A DNA stretch of 64,000 nucleotides from Coix lacryma-jobi var. lacryma-jobi (Eukaryota; Streptophyta; Magnoliopsida; Poales; Poaceae): positions 112,123,204 to 112,187,203 of the forward strand of contig CM019827.1 of NCBI GenBank assembly GCA_009763385.1, in the 5' to 3' direction. This document shows, piece by piece, positions 42,705 to 51,882 of the stretch; the stretch's first letter is position 1, and each line of letters opens with the position of its first letter. The notes below the pieces were generated by a model. The model ran no database searches. It was not told the origin of the DNA and saw only the letters and a list, made by a program, of their open reading frames with translations. The translations under genes and the position numbers were made by a program.

Positions 42705-45603
42705 TTAGTTCCTAGGTTTAGGTCCCCAATTGATATTGGGGCCTTGCAAGTTAGTCACAAGTATCTTAGGAACCCAAATGCACTTGTCGGCTGTCCTCTT
42801 GTTATCACCAACATACTTTGCAACAACTTTACCACTGTTGTTGTGTCCTAAAATGTAACAAGATGACATGCTCTTCCTTGGGGCTTCTATCTTGGGTTGA
42901 TGTGCAAACTTGTTCTTGGTCACCCAAATAGATTCCTTTGGTTTCTGAGATTCTTGCTTTGGGTTGGGTACCTGCTTGTGCTGTGTGTGAGACTGAGCAG
43001 AAGGCAAACTGGTAGCCTTCCCTTTCTTGGGGCGCGGCACTGCCGGCCTGGGGGCGGCACTGCCGGGGTCCGGCACTGCCGCCTTCTGGCGCGGCACTGC
43101 CGCGGTCTGTGCAGGCTGAACTGTACCAATCTTTCTTCTCAAACCTCACACACTCATAGCCATTCACTGTCCTTCTTCCATTAGTCTTGGCTCCTTTTTC
43201 GTGCCCCAACCCATCTTTTATGGAAGGACGCCGTCCATTCTTGAACTTGGGCTTGCTCTTCTCTTGAGTCTTCTCATTAGCACTTGTGGTAGACTTGACA
43301 CAACCATTTGCAATGATATTTGTCAATCTTGCTATTTCCTTTCTCATGGCCTCCATGTTCACAAGGTTAGTGGAATAGATATTTAAATCAACATTATAGC
43401 ATTTTCCACAACCTTCACTAGTGGAGGGAATAGAGGTGACATTTGTTTTAGGAAGAGTTGAGTTGCTTTCCCAAAGAAGATTATATTGCAACTCAAGTTC
43501 TTTGTGCTTTTCATCTAAGCCACAATACTTTTCCTTGAGTGCAGTATGAGCCTTCTTTAGGGAAGCATGTTCATCTTGCTCTTTGGCCAAGGCCTCGTGC
43601 AAGACGTCCAACTCACTTCTCTCTAATGCAAGAGCTTCCTTGCAAGCAATGTAGAGGTCCTCTTGTTTGATGAGAGCATCCTCCCTTATTGCTAGCTCGG
43701 CTTGTACACATTCTAGTTCCTCCATTAGTTTAGTGATAAAGAGTTTGGTTTTCTTGTCCAACCTTTTAGTTATCATGTTTATCTCTTCATCACTAGAATC
43801 ATCATCACTAGAGGAATCACTAAGTTCACTACTAGAGATGTCACTAGGTGGAAGAGAGGTTTTAGAAGTGTGAGCCTTTTTCACCTTCTCTTTCTTGGCC
43901 ATGAGACAAGTGTGGGAGTTGCAATCATCATCATCGGACAAGTTGTTGAATAGTCTTGGTGAAGGAGATGACTTTTGAAATGCTATTGTTGCTATCTTCT
44001 CATCTTCTTCACTTGAGGTTTGTGCGGTTGGATCCCATTCATGTCCAATGTGAGCTTCTCCCATGTATCTCTTGTTGTGTTTCTTGTAAGTGCCTTTGTC
44101 ATCTTTCTTGCCCTTGTTGAAGTTGTCCTTCTTCTCATGTGGACAATGTGCTATGAAATGGTCGGTGCTTCCACAATTGTAGCAAGTTCTTTTCTTCTTG
44201 TTTGGAAACCTTCTCTTTACAAACTTGTAACCTTCCTTCTTGAGCCCCTTGCGGTATCTTCTCATGAAAAGTGCTATATCACCAATTTCTTCCAATTCTT
44301 CACCATCACTTTCACTTCCACAAGATGATGATGTGCTGTCCTCAACTTCAATTTTCTTCTTTTGTTGTTTGGGCTTGCTTGTAGAGGCTTGCTTGCTTGA
44401 TTTTGTCTTGCTTGATGTTGCTTGCCTTGATGGCTTGCTAGCCTTAAGTGCCACATCCTTGATCTTCATCCCATCTAGCCTAGCTTGCAACTCTCCAAGC
44501 TTCCTTCTCTCATTTGCCTCTTCTCTTTGCATATCAAATGTGATAATCCTTCCAAGCACATCACTAGGTGTGAATTGCTCAAACTTCTTCTTGTCCCTAA
44601 TCAATGTCACTACGGTCTCATTTCTAGGTGAGTATGCCTCTAACATGATCTTCACAACCTTGTGATCATTGATTTCATTTCCACCTAGCCCTCTAATCTT
44701 ACCAACAATCACCATCAATCTATCAAACATCTCTTGAGGACCGTCACCATCACAAATCACAAACCGGTTGAGCTTAGCCATCAACAAGTCAATCTTGGAT
44801 TGCCTCACGTTGTCAACCCCTTCATGAGCTATATGCAATGTGTCCCAAATCTCCTTTGCAACCTCAACTCCCATGACCTTGTTGTACTCATCACCATCCA
44901 AGGCACTAAGCAACACACTAGTGGCTTGGGCATTGAGATGAATGTTGCGGAATTCATCTTGAGTGGGGCTCTTTGGATCAACTGGTGCTTCAAGTCCATT
45001 GTGCACTATCTCCCAAATACCTGGATGGAGACCAATAAGATAGGTATTCATAATGTGCTTTCACTTGGCAAAGTTAGTCCCGTCGAAACGAGGTAACTTG
45101 CCCGCGGGCACATTGATGAGAGGCCTAGAGTCATGGTTAGTCATAGAAGAATAGTTAAAGGATACTTCTTTATATGACTTCTTCATCTCCTCCTTCTTCT
45201 TGTTGTCCTTATGTGTGTAGGAGAAGTGATCATCTCCATCTTCGGTGCTACTTGAGTCATCACTCAAGTTCACACTCTTCTTTGCTTGGAGCTCTTCCTC
45301 CTTCTTCTTTTCTTCTCTTCTCTTGGCTCTTTCTTCTCTTCTAATCCTTCTCTCTTCTTTTCTTTGAGCCTTTTCTTCTTTTGCTTTGAGAGCCGCTGCA
45401 TCTTCTCTTGCTTTGGCTCTAGCTTCTCTTCTCAATCTTCTTTCCTCCTTTCTTCTTGCGAGCTCTCCGGCCGACACACTCATTTGAGGAGGTGCCTTCT
45501 CACTTGCTATGGAGAGACTTTCATTGCTGCTAGCGGTGTGCATTTCCACTTCAGGTGTGGGTTGCACAACGCTAACGTTACCCGTTCCTCCGCCGGTGGC
45601 CAT
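42705..45603 (-). pseudogene. Element C Gag, with one nonsense codon and a shifted C-terminus
   Basis: The ATG at 45603 opens a Gag with an Arg/Glu/Lys-rich coiled-coil N-terminus (residues about 45-120) and the RFDGTNFAK motif. A TGA at 45061-45063 stands where Trp is expected before KHIM, so the copy is cut after 180 codons; the same frame reopens at once. The following 700 codons hold a UBN2-type capsid region, a CCHC knuckle (CYNCGSTDHFIAHC, near 44175), a Ser/Asp-rich segment and a long coiled coil (about 43750-43450). Near 43140 the sense passes to another frame, which runs through the palindrome-encoded linker to 42705, then changes again before protease. SIRE-type Gags are typically this long. 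Confidence 0.85.
43035..43102. repeat. Palindrome quartet 6, inside element C Gag linker
   Basis: Four consensus copies start at 43035, 43055, 43071 and 43092 (spacing 20-16-21). On the minus strand they encode AAVP-type repeats (AAVPDPGSAAPRPAVPRP) between the Gag coiled coil and the protease. Confidence 0.9.
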
Positions 45604-45636
45604 TCTCTCGCACGGTGAAGTGCTGCTGAGAGACCA

Positions 45637-45649
45637 GGCTCCGATACCA
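45637..45649 (-). other. Element C primer-binding site
   Basis: On the minus strand, TGGTATCGGAGCC lies two bases after the LTR and matches the initiator methionine tRNA complement with one change. The gag ATG follows about 34 bases downstream. Confidence 0.85.
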
Positions 45650-45728
45650 CTTGTAAGGACCTGTGTGGCCTAGAGGGGGGTGAATAGGCCTGTCAAAAAT
45701 CACAGCTCAAAACTTAATTAGATAAGCC

Positions 45729-45795
45729 CGGCACTACCGCTCTGTGCCCGGCACTGCCGCTGCCCGGCACTGCCGGCCCCAGCGCGGTACTGCCG
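45729..45795. repeat. Palindrome quartet, element C 5' LTR (copy of quartet 1)
   Basis: Starts are at 45729, 45749, 45765 and 45785 (spacing 20-16-20). Confidence 0.9.
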
Positions 45796-46513
45796 CGCAG
45801 TGTGAGAACAGAAGCTGTAATTCGAAATCCAGCCACAACTAACTGATTCTATATGAATAGAAATGCTACAACAAGTTCTATGAACCAGCAGAACCAACTA
45901 CTCCAAGCCAAATATGAAGAATAAAGTAGATCGGGCCAAACCCTAGAATCTATCACAAGCTCATGAATATGAAGAATGAAACTAAGCAAGCACAAGAGAC
46001 AAGTGATTTATCCCGTGGTTCAGCTCGCCACCAAGGCTTGCCTACCTCCACGTTGTTGAGGTTGACCACTTTAGGTCATGAGCTTTGCAACTCTACCTCG
46101 TTCTCAAGTCAAGGAACCAAATCCTTGAAGTGAGGGGTAATAATACTAGCTGCACAAGTGATTACAAACTTCCCTAGGCCGCCACACAAGTTGGCAAGGC
46201 TCTAGGGCGACGCCTAGCCGGCTAGGGTTCCAAGAACCCAAGAGTAATAGAAGCAAATCCACCGGCTATGGCTCAAATCAAGTGCTTTAGAAAGTAGATC
46301 TCAGCTAGGGCTTCTCTTTGATGAAGGTTTAAGCCTCTCAATCACTTGGAATCAATGGAAATCGAAGGATTGGTGAGAGGGGAGTTGAGAGCCTTCAATG
46401 GGAAGAGAGAAGCTTGTCTGGAGGTAGGTGATGAGTTCTGGTCGTAGATAACCGTTGGGGTGGCAGGGAGATGGAGTAAATATCTCCTCCCTGCCAACGG
46501 TTACAATAAGTCG

Positions 46514-46580
46514 CGGCAGTGCCGGCCGAAGCCCGGCAGTGCCGCGGCCCGGCACTGCCGCGACAAGAGCGGCACTGCCG
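46514..46580. repeat. Palindrome quartet, element C 5' LTR (copy of quartet 2)
   Basis: Starts are at 46514, 46534, 46550 and 46570 (spacing 20-16-20). The last copy matches the consensus, while its counterpart at 22021 has a C to T change. Confidence 0.9.
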
Positions 46581-46922
46581 CGCCTACCAATCAGACAGGG
46601 TTGGATTGGAATTCTGTGCAGCTGTCTTTGGTTAAAAACATGGATGGCTTAGGTTGGTTTGAGCACATGTCATTCAGCCATAGCAGTGTATTTGCATTCC
46701 CCCTTGATAGTACGACATTCCTATAACTCAAATTCAAATGAAAAAGCTTGATATATCACTTTTAGTCCGGATCCGATGAAGTATAGTATGAGGGGTCCAC
46801 CAACGCGTATAAACTATCCTTTCTTATCATAACCTGCTTATCAACTTCATGAATCTCATTAGTTCTCCAATCGTGTGGTCATTATCACCAAAACCCACAA
46901 TGAGGGCTTGATTGCACTTACA

Positions 46923-47020
46923 AAAACGTTACAGATCGTGACTTGCACGTTAAGTATTGAGATCATCTCAGATACGGTACCTTAGAATAAACAGACTCTA
47001 TACTATCTCTAGTTCTAACA
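46923..47020 (-). repeat. Element E 5' LTR, outer part
   Basis: The first five bases, aaaac, are the second copy of C's target duplication. The rest, 46928-47020, is the outer part of E's 5' LTR and matches 1-75 almost exactly where they overlap. It begins TGTTAG on the minus strand at 47020. Confidence 0.92.
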
Positions 47021-48335
47021 CTGCTGCTTGTGGCCGGTACAGGACAGCGTGCTGACGAGGTGGCTGTCGGTGGCAGGGCCAGATCAGTGAGGGGAGGGAT
47101 AATGTTGTTGCCCTCTTGATCTGATGGTAAAGGCTGTCAGATAGTTCAGATATCCACGTTCATGCTTGCTACGACGATCAACCAGATAGTTCATTGCAAG
47201 GTTCCTGATCGATTTGGCACAACTAGATGTATATGTCATGTGGTGCTGCCCTCCCTGATATTATCTCATTTTTTGCTTCTAAACTTTGTGTAGACTCAAC
47301 GAGATGGAAGGAGAAGGATTCTTGTCAAACATTCTTGCGAGGCATGGTTCCTGGGGCTGTCTTGGTGAGCAGATGGTGACAGGGAGGAGGAGAAGGCCGT
47401 CTGCTGGAGGAGAAGGCTGACTGCTGGAGGAGTTCGCTGGGAGAAAGAGCTACAATTTCTGATCGGTGGACGGAGAGGAGCGCGCGGCGACAGTCTTCAG
47501 CGATCGTGGCCTTAAGCGCGACGGCTGCGCAATAGGAGAAGCGGCGGCGGCGTCTACTCAACTGTTTCTCACCGGTCTCCTTCATGGGCCCTTGTTTTTT
47601 GATTTGTCAAGCCTAATTTACCAAGCCATTGGAGATTGCTTCATTTTTTACTTGCTATATATTTTTGGGAGTTGCTAAAACTTGAGATTTACCAAGTTAA
47701 TTAAGGGATACTCTTGGAGGGGAAGGCGCCAAGGAGCTCGTGCCCAAGCATCTTGTTGCCATCGAAGAACAACTCAACCATATGGAGAAGAGCTCAAGAA
47801 ATGGAGAATAATAGTGAATGCGGGATGAGCTAGTCCGCCTCCTTTTATGGGTTGGGTTTGCCCATAGATTCCACCTATAAAAAGTGGGTACATCGTGTCC
47901 CGTCCTACATGGTTGAGGCACGCTCTGAGCCTCCATAGGACTAAAGCAAAGCTATTGATATGCTAATTACTTAGGGACGACAAGATCGTCAGAGATGCTT
48001 GGTGTTCTACAATGACTGCAACTTGTACTTATAACTCATGAGATTGTAATAACCTTTAATTACCCTATGGGTTGTTTTTTGGGCCAACATGAAGTGAGTT
48101 ACGTTAGGATTAGAGACTGATTTGTTGATAGCCAAATTTTAGATACCAAAACTTACAAAGCAAGTTAACTTTTTTTATCTCTCTATTTGGTTGTCAAAAT
48201 TTGCCATTAGCTCATATTTCGCTTGACAACTCTGTGGCAAATATTTTTACGCTAACTTTTATCAACTTTTGGTTGATAAATCTTTGGCTTGGCAAATTTT
48301 ATAAGTCAACACACGGTTGTGGAAATATTGTTATA
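47021..48335. other. Flanking DNA, no gene supported
   Basis: This is the first sequence outside the retrotransposon stack. Positions 47330-47585 are GC-rich with open frames in several phases (such as minus 47585-47325), which I read as composition. Positions 48110-48310 are AT-rich with repeated ttggcaaattt-like phrases that may be old MITE debris. I recognise no protein. Confidence 0.5.
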
Positions 48336-48731
48336 CTCCCTTTATCCCATATTAAAAGACGTTGTAGAGCTTGTCCCAAAGATCGATCAATGTGGAAACA
48401 AAAATCTTTATAGTGTAATATCCTGCCTCCACGAGGCCAATCTCGTTTACATATAGTAGCTTTTCTAGAATCTAGACTTTCCTCATAAATCAACATCAGT
48501 TTTCTGCACCCATTTCTAAATTTCGCTAGGCAAGCACGTTTAATTTTATAGTACATTGGAGATGGATTTCTAGAAAAGAAGTTACAATTTATTGGTATGA
48601 GTATCCATTAATTCTATTAAGCTCTGATTGTACGTTGGGTTAGGATCAAACACAGATGCTAGGCTACGACATCATCTATTTTGGGAAACATTTTGAATCT
48701 TACAATGTCTAGTATTTTGGGATGGGTGGAG
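48336..48731. mobile_element. Stowaway-like MITE
   Basis: Ends ctccctttatcccatatta and its near-complement tagtattttgggatgggtggag are flanked by ta on both sides (48334-48335 and 48732-48733). At 396 bp it may contain a further insertion. Confidence 0.6.
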
Positions 48732-49641
48732 TAGATACTATCCTTATTTCCTTAAGAAAGGTTTGTAGTATTTTTTTTTTCTCTCGACAAACGGCCACAA
48801 CCTAACACGAGCAGTGGACACATCCGGCCAGGTAAAGAGGGTCAGTCACTAGTCACACCAAATGAGATGTGCAACGTTGCATGGTGCCTCACGTCTCGGC
48901 GATGTCACTATTATGTGTTCTGATGACGAGAAACGTTTGGCGGCTTAGCGCCAAAACCATAGTAACAAAATCCAATCGCTGCAGCAACAACAGGATGCAG
49001 ACTGAGGCGGTGGTAGCCTTTTATTAGATGTTCGTAATGGCTAGGTATTTAAATAAGTAGGAGAGAGTAGTCACTAACGATAAACAAATAACTAGTCTAT
49101 TTTACTTAGTCCAAGAATCTAAAAGATAAACATATAAGTCTAATAATAAAATAAAAATATATAAAATAGTTTTTTATTATCTCTTACGTTCACGTAAGAC
49201 TCTTGCTATTTTGCTGCCTGTGCCATCACATGGTAGGAATGGTGGTCATGCCAACAAGTCTCGCGTCTTTTGGTGTGTTGGCAGGATCCGCAGCGCCCAG
49301 CCAAGGGTCCCGGCCGGGCTCCCGACTCCTGCACGTGCTCCTCGTGCAGAGACAGATGTCGGCCGGCCGGCCGCTCGCTCATCATCATGATTGCAACGCA
49401 GTCGAGTCCGCTGGTCACTCCGGTAGGGTAGGAGCACCGTGCCATTGCCATGCATGCCAAAAACCTGGATCGCCGAGTTTTGGCCGCATACTTTATTTCC
49501 CTTCCCCGGATTGGCAGATCTCAGATCTCCTCCGTGAATGGGATACTGCAGCTACAGTACACAGTGCATCAGACGTGCGCGTGTAATATGCGCTGCTCGA
49601 TCCCCCATGCCCGTCGTTCCACAGTTGACGGTGACCGACTA
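48732..49641. other. Intergenic DNA, no gene supported
   Basis: A T-run is at 48772-48781, then AT-rich sequence to about 49200 and a GC-rich patch at 49260-49450. Open frames in the GC patch on both strands overlap each other and match nothing I know. Confidence 0.45.
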
Positions 49642-50567
49642 GAGCAAGTATAGTAAGGTCTTGTCAGCCGGCGAAATAGTTGTCCACGTCAGAACAATCC
49701 TAGGTGGAGGGGAGAGAAATGAAGAGAGAGAGTTGAGCGGGCGCTTGTTTCTTCGCCGGGCTGAAACACATCTACCGAGAAGAAAAAGACGGCTTCCAGC
49801 CGGTCGTGGGCGAAATAGCTGGCGTTTCTTCCTACCTCCCGATCCCGTGCGGCTCCACCATCCTCCGCTTCTTTCTTCACCGCGCAGGAAAATCTCCCAT
49901 GCCTCTCGTCAAAGTGCACTCCAGATCGAACTGTGTTTCAAATACGGATACTGAAACCACCAAATTCGCCCCCAAATCCCGAACTCCCAAAGCCAGATCG
50001 ATTCTTGTGGACCGGAGCCCTCACCTTCCTTATCCATCAGATGCTGGATTGGTAGCCTTGCCGATGTTGGCAGGAGATGAACCTCAGGTTGACAGGTTGT
50101 TATAGCATGCATGGCACGGAGGCCACCAATCCACCATGGACTTCTACGGTAGTTGTCGGAGAACTAGATACAGGATCGTCTATTCGTCTGTATATGGTGA
50201 AGACTGAAGAGAAGGCCGGTGGTAGGATCAGACAATTCCGCAAGAATAGTCTGCGTTCTTCCTTTCTTACTCTGTATTCTTTAGTTCACTAGCTGTTATA
50301 TCTCAACTCCAAATATTTTCGAGTAATGTAGTTTTGTTAATATTTTATTTTTCACATATGTAGTTTTATAGATGGATGATCACATACGTACAGCCACAAA
50401 GACATAGACCATAACAGATTGCACACACATTACACCATTAAATATTTACCATCTCTACTGCAGCTAGCTAAATAGCTAACTCATAATACTAGCAGGCTGA
50501 ATAGCTGGCTGTAAATGACATGACATTGGTTTACAGCCTTCAGCCGGCTAAATTATTAGCCTTGCTC
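49642..50567. mobile_element. Candidate DNA transposon with gagcaag termini
   Basis: The left end gagcaagtatagtaagg and the right end (complement gagcaaggctaataattt) resemble each other and are flanked by cta and tta. Subterminal agccggc repeats occur in both halves. The interior (49730-50100) is GC-rich and may be captured genomic sequence. Confidence 0.45.
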
Positions 50568-50652
50568 TTAGCCGGATAGGGTACGGCGGCCTCCTATTGT
50601 TTTTAGCTGCGGCACGAGATGCCAGGTGCCAGATGCGTCGCATATACTTTAG

Positions 50653-50882
50653 TCCCTCCGTCTCTAAATAAGTGTCGTCATTGGTGTACGTGGCACACGT
50701 TTGACTCAATTTATAGAAAATATGTGCAATATTTATATCTTCAAATAATTATGTTAAAAAACTAGATGTAAAGATCTTTCTGATGATACTAATTACTTAA
50801 CATAAATATTAATATATTTTAATATATAATTATCGGTAGCTTTTTCTCGAGAAGCGAGAACGATACTTATTTAGGGATGGAG
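50653..50882. mobile_element. Stowaway-type MITE
   Basis: Terminal inverted repeats tccctccgtctctaaataag and its complement near 50866-50882 (cttatttagggatgga) enclose an AT-rich interior of about 230 bp. Confidence 0.75.
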
Positions 50883-50963
50883 GTAATATGTCAGTGTTTT
50901 CTTTATATCCTAAATTTAATCAGATTTACAAAAAATATATGTAATTTCTATATCTTTAAATAA

Positions 50964-51734
50964 GGGCCTGTTTGGATCCATGTTGCCACTAGCAAAACTT
51001 TGGCAAACTTTTTGTAGCCAAAACTTTTGTCTTCTAGAGTTATTTGGATCCCATGGCTAAAGTTATATTGATGAGTGTAGAATGACATATTTGCCCCTAA
51101 TTATTTGTCTTCCCCTTCCCCTTGTGTCTCCTCCCGTGGAATCCTCCTCCGATGCGGCGCCGATGGCTCTCCACGCGGTGGCGCCGCCTCTGGCCGAAGC
51201 CCTCCACGGTGAGCATCCGCTTCCCGCCTGGCCCGGCGGAGGCGGCACAGGAGCTGGCCGGGGCCCGTGCGGCAGCGGCGGCGCACGCGGAGGCGGCGCA
51301 GGAGCTGACCGGGGCCCATGCGGAAGCGGCGGCGCACGCGGAGGCGGCGCAGGAGCTGACCGGGGCCCATGCGGAAGCGGCAGCGCACGCGGAGGCGGCG
51401 CGGGGCTCGAGCGGCAGCGGCGGCGCGCGCGGAGGCGGCGCAAGAGCCGGCCGGGACTCGCGCGGCAGCAGCGGCGCTTGCGGAGGCGGCAGCAGCGGCG
51501 CGCGCAGAGGCAATGCAGGAGGCGGCCGGGGCTCGCGCCCGGGGACCGAGGGTAGTGGCGTCTGACTCCCACCTCGAGGCGCTTTTGGCCTATTTTGCCA
51601 GGTTTTAGTGGCAAGAGAAACTAGCAAAAAATTTGCTCTTTTGCCAAGTTTTTTGCCAAGCTGTTTGGATCCCATGGCAAAAAGTGACCAAAAAGTGTAG
51701 AACTAAAATTTTTGCCATAGGTCCAAACAGGCCC
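50964..51734. mobile_element. Harbinger/Tourist-type element carrying GC-rich tandem repeats
   Basis: Terminal inverted repeats gggcctgtttggat and the complement of gtccaaacaggccc lie within matching taa triplets (50961-50963 and 51735-51737), the 3-bp TWA duplication typical of PIF/Harbinger. Subterminal parts share aaacttttgcc-like motifs. The interior 51115-51560 is very GC-rich, unlike the AT-rich ends, and looks captured. No transposase is present. Confidence 0.75.
51241..51393 (+). repeat. 51-bp tandem repeat, three units
   Basis: Units are 51241-51291, 51292-51342 and 51343-51393. In one + strand frame each encodes the 17-residue unit AAQELTGAHAEAAAHAE (or near), an Ala-rich pattern that could be helical. 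The other frames are Gly/Arg-rich and also open. Whether any is translated is unknown. Confidence 0.8.
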
Positions 51735-51882
51735 TAAATGTGTTAAAAACTAGATCCAAAGGTTTTTCTAATAATACTAATTATGTGTCATAAATGTTAA
51801 TATTTCTTAAAAAATATATTTAATCAAAGTTGTTTTTTAAGCTAAAACGATAGTTTTTTTAGGACGAAGAGAGTGCTCTCAT

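Larger units (their letters stand above)
21102..46922 (-). mobile_element. Element C: long SIRE/Maximus-type Copia retrotransposon inserted in the LTR of E
   Basis: The outer ends are TG/CA with 5-bp duplications aaaac (21097-21101 and 46923-46927). Without D it is about 11.9 kb, with LTRs of 1.27 kb. On the minus strand the order is LTR, primer-binding site, gag, protease, integrase (split by D), reverse transcriptase, RNase H, an extra 519-aa ORF, polypurine tract, LTR. By eye the LTRs differ at eight bases and one G-run length (about 0.6%). The long coiled-coil Gag, the YVDDIIFGSTN motif and the extra ORF after pol indicate the SIRE/Maximus lineage. An 11-bp palindrome recurs throughout in nine clusters. 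Confidence 0.95.
45652..46922 (-). repeat. Element C 5' LTR
   Basis: The LTR is 1271 bp. It starts on the minus strand with TGTAAGTGCAATC at 46922 and is followed by the primer-binding site at 45649. It carries two palindrome quartets. Confidence 0.95.
1..47020 (-). mobile_element. Element E: outermost, degraded Copia retrotransposon hosting all other insertions
   Basis: The right end, 46928-47020, matches the left window edge, 1-75, with one difference in 75 bases; both end in the same terminal taaca (TG on the minus strand). Between them, read on the minus strand, are a primer-binding site, gag, protease, integrase, reverse transcriptase, RNase H and a polypurine tract. Removing A, B and C with their 5-bp target duplications leaves about 4.65 kb in the window, so the element would be about 4.8 kb with LTRs near 200 bp. 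That size, together with the YVDDIVVASSS reverse transcriptase motif, fits the Ale/Retrofit (Hopscotch-like) Copia lineage; the lineage call is an inference. The far end of the 3' LTR lies outside the window, so E's own target duplication (right flank ctgct, 47021-47025) cannot be confirmed. Confidence 0.93.
50884..51882. mobile_element. Older relative of the neighbouring Stowaway, split by the Tourist-like element
   Basis: The flanks 50884-50963 and 51738-51882 resemble, in order, the interior of the MITE at 50653-50882 (actagat…aggtttttctaataatactaatt). The 771-bp element at 50964-51734 is inserted between them. Confidence 0.55.
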
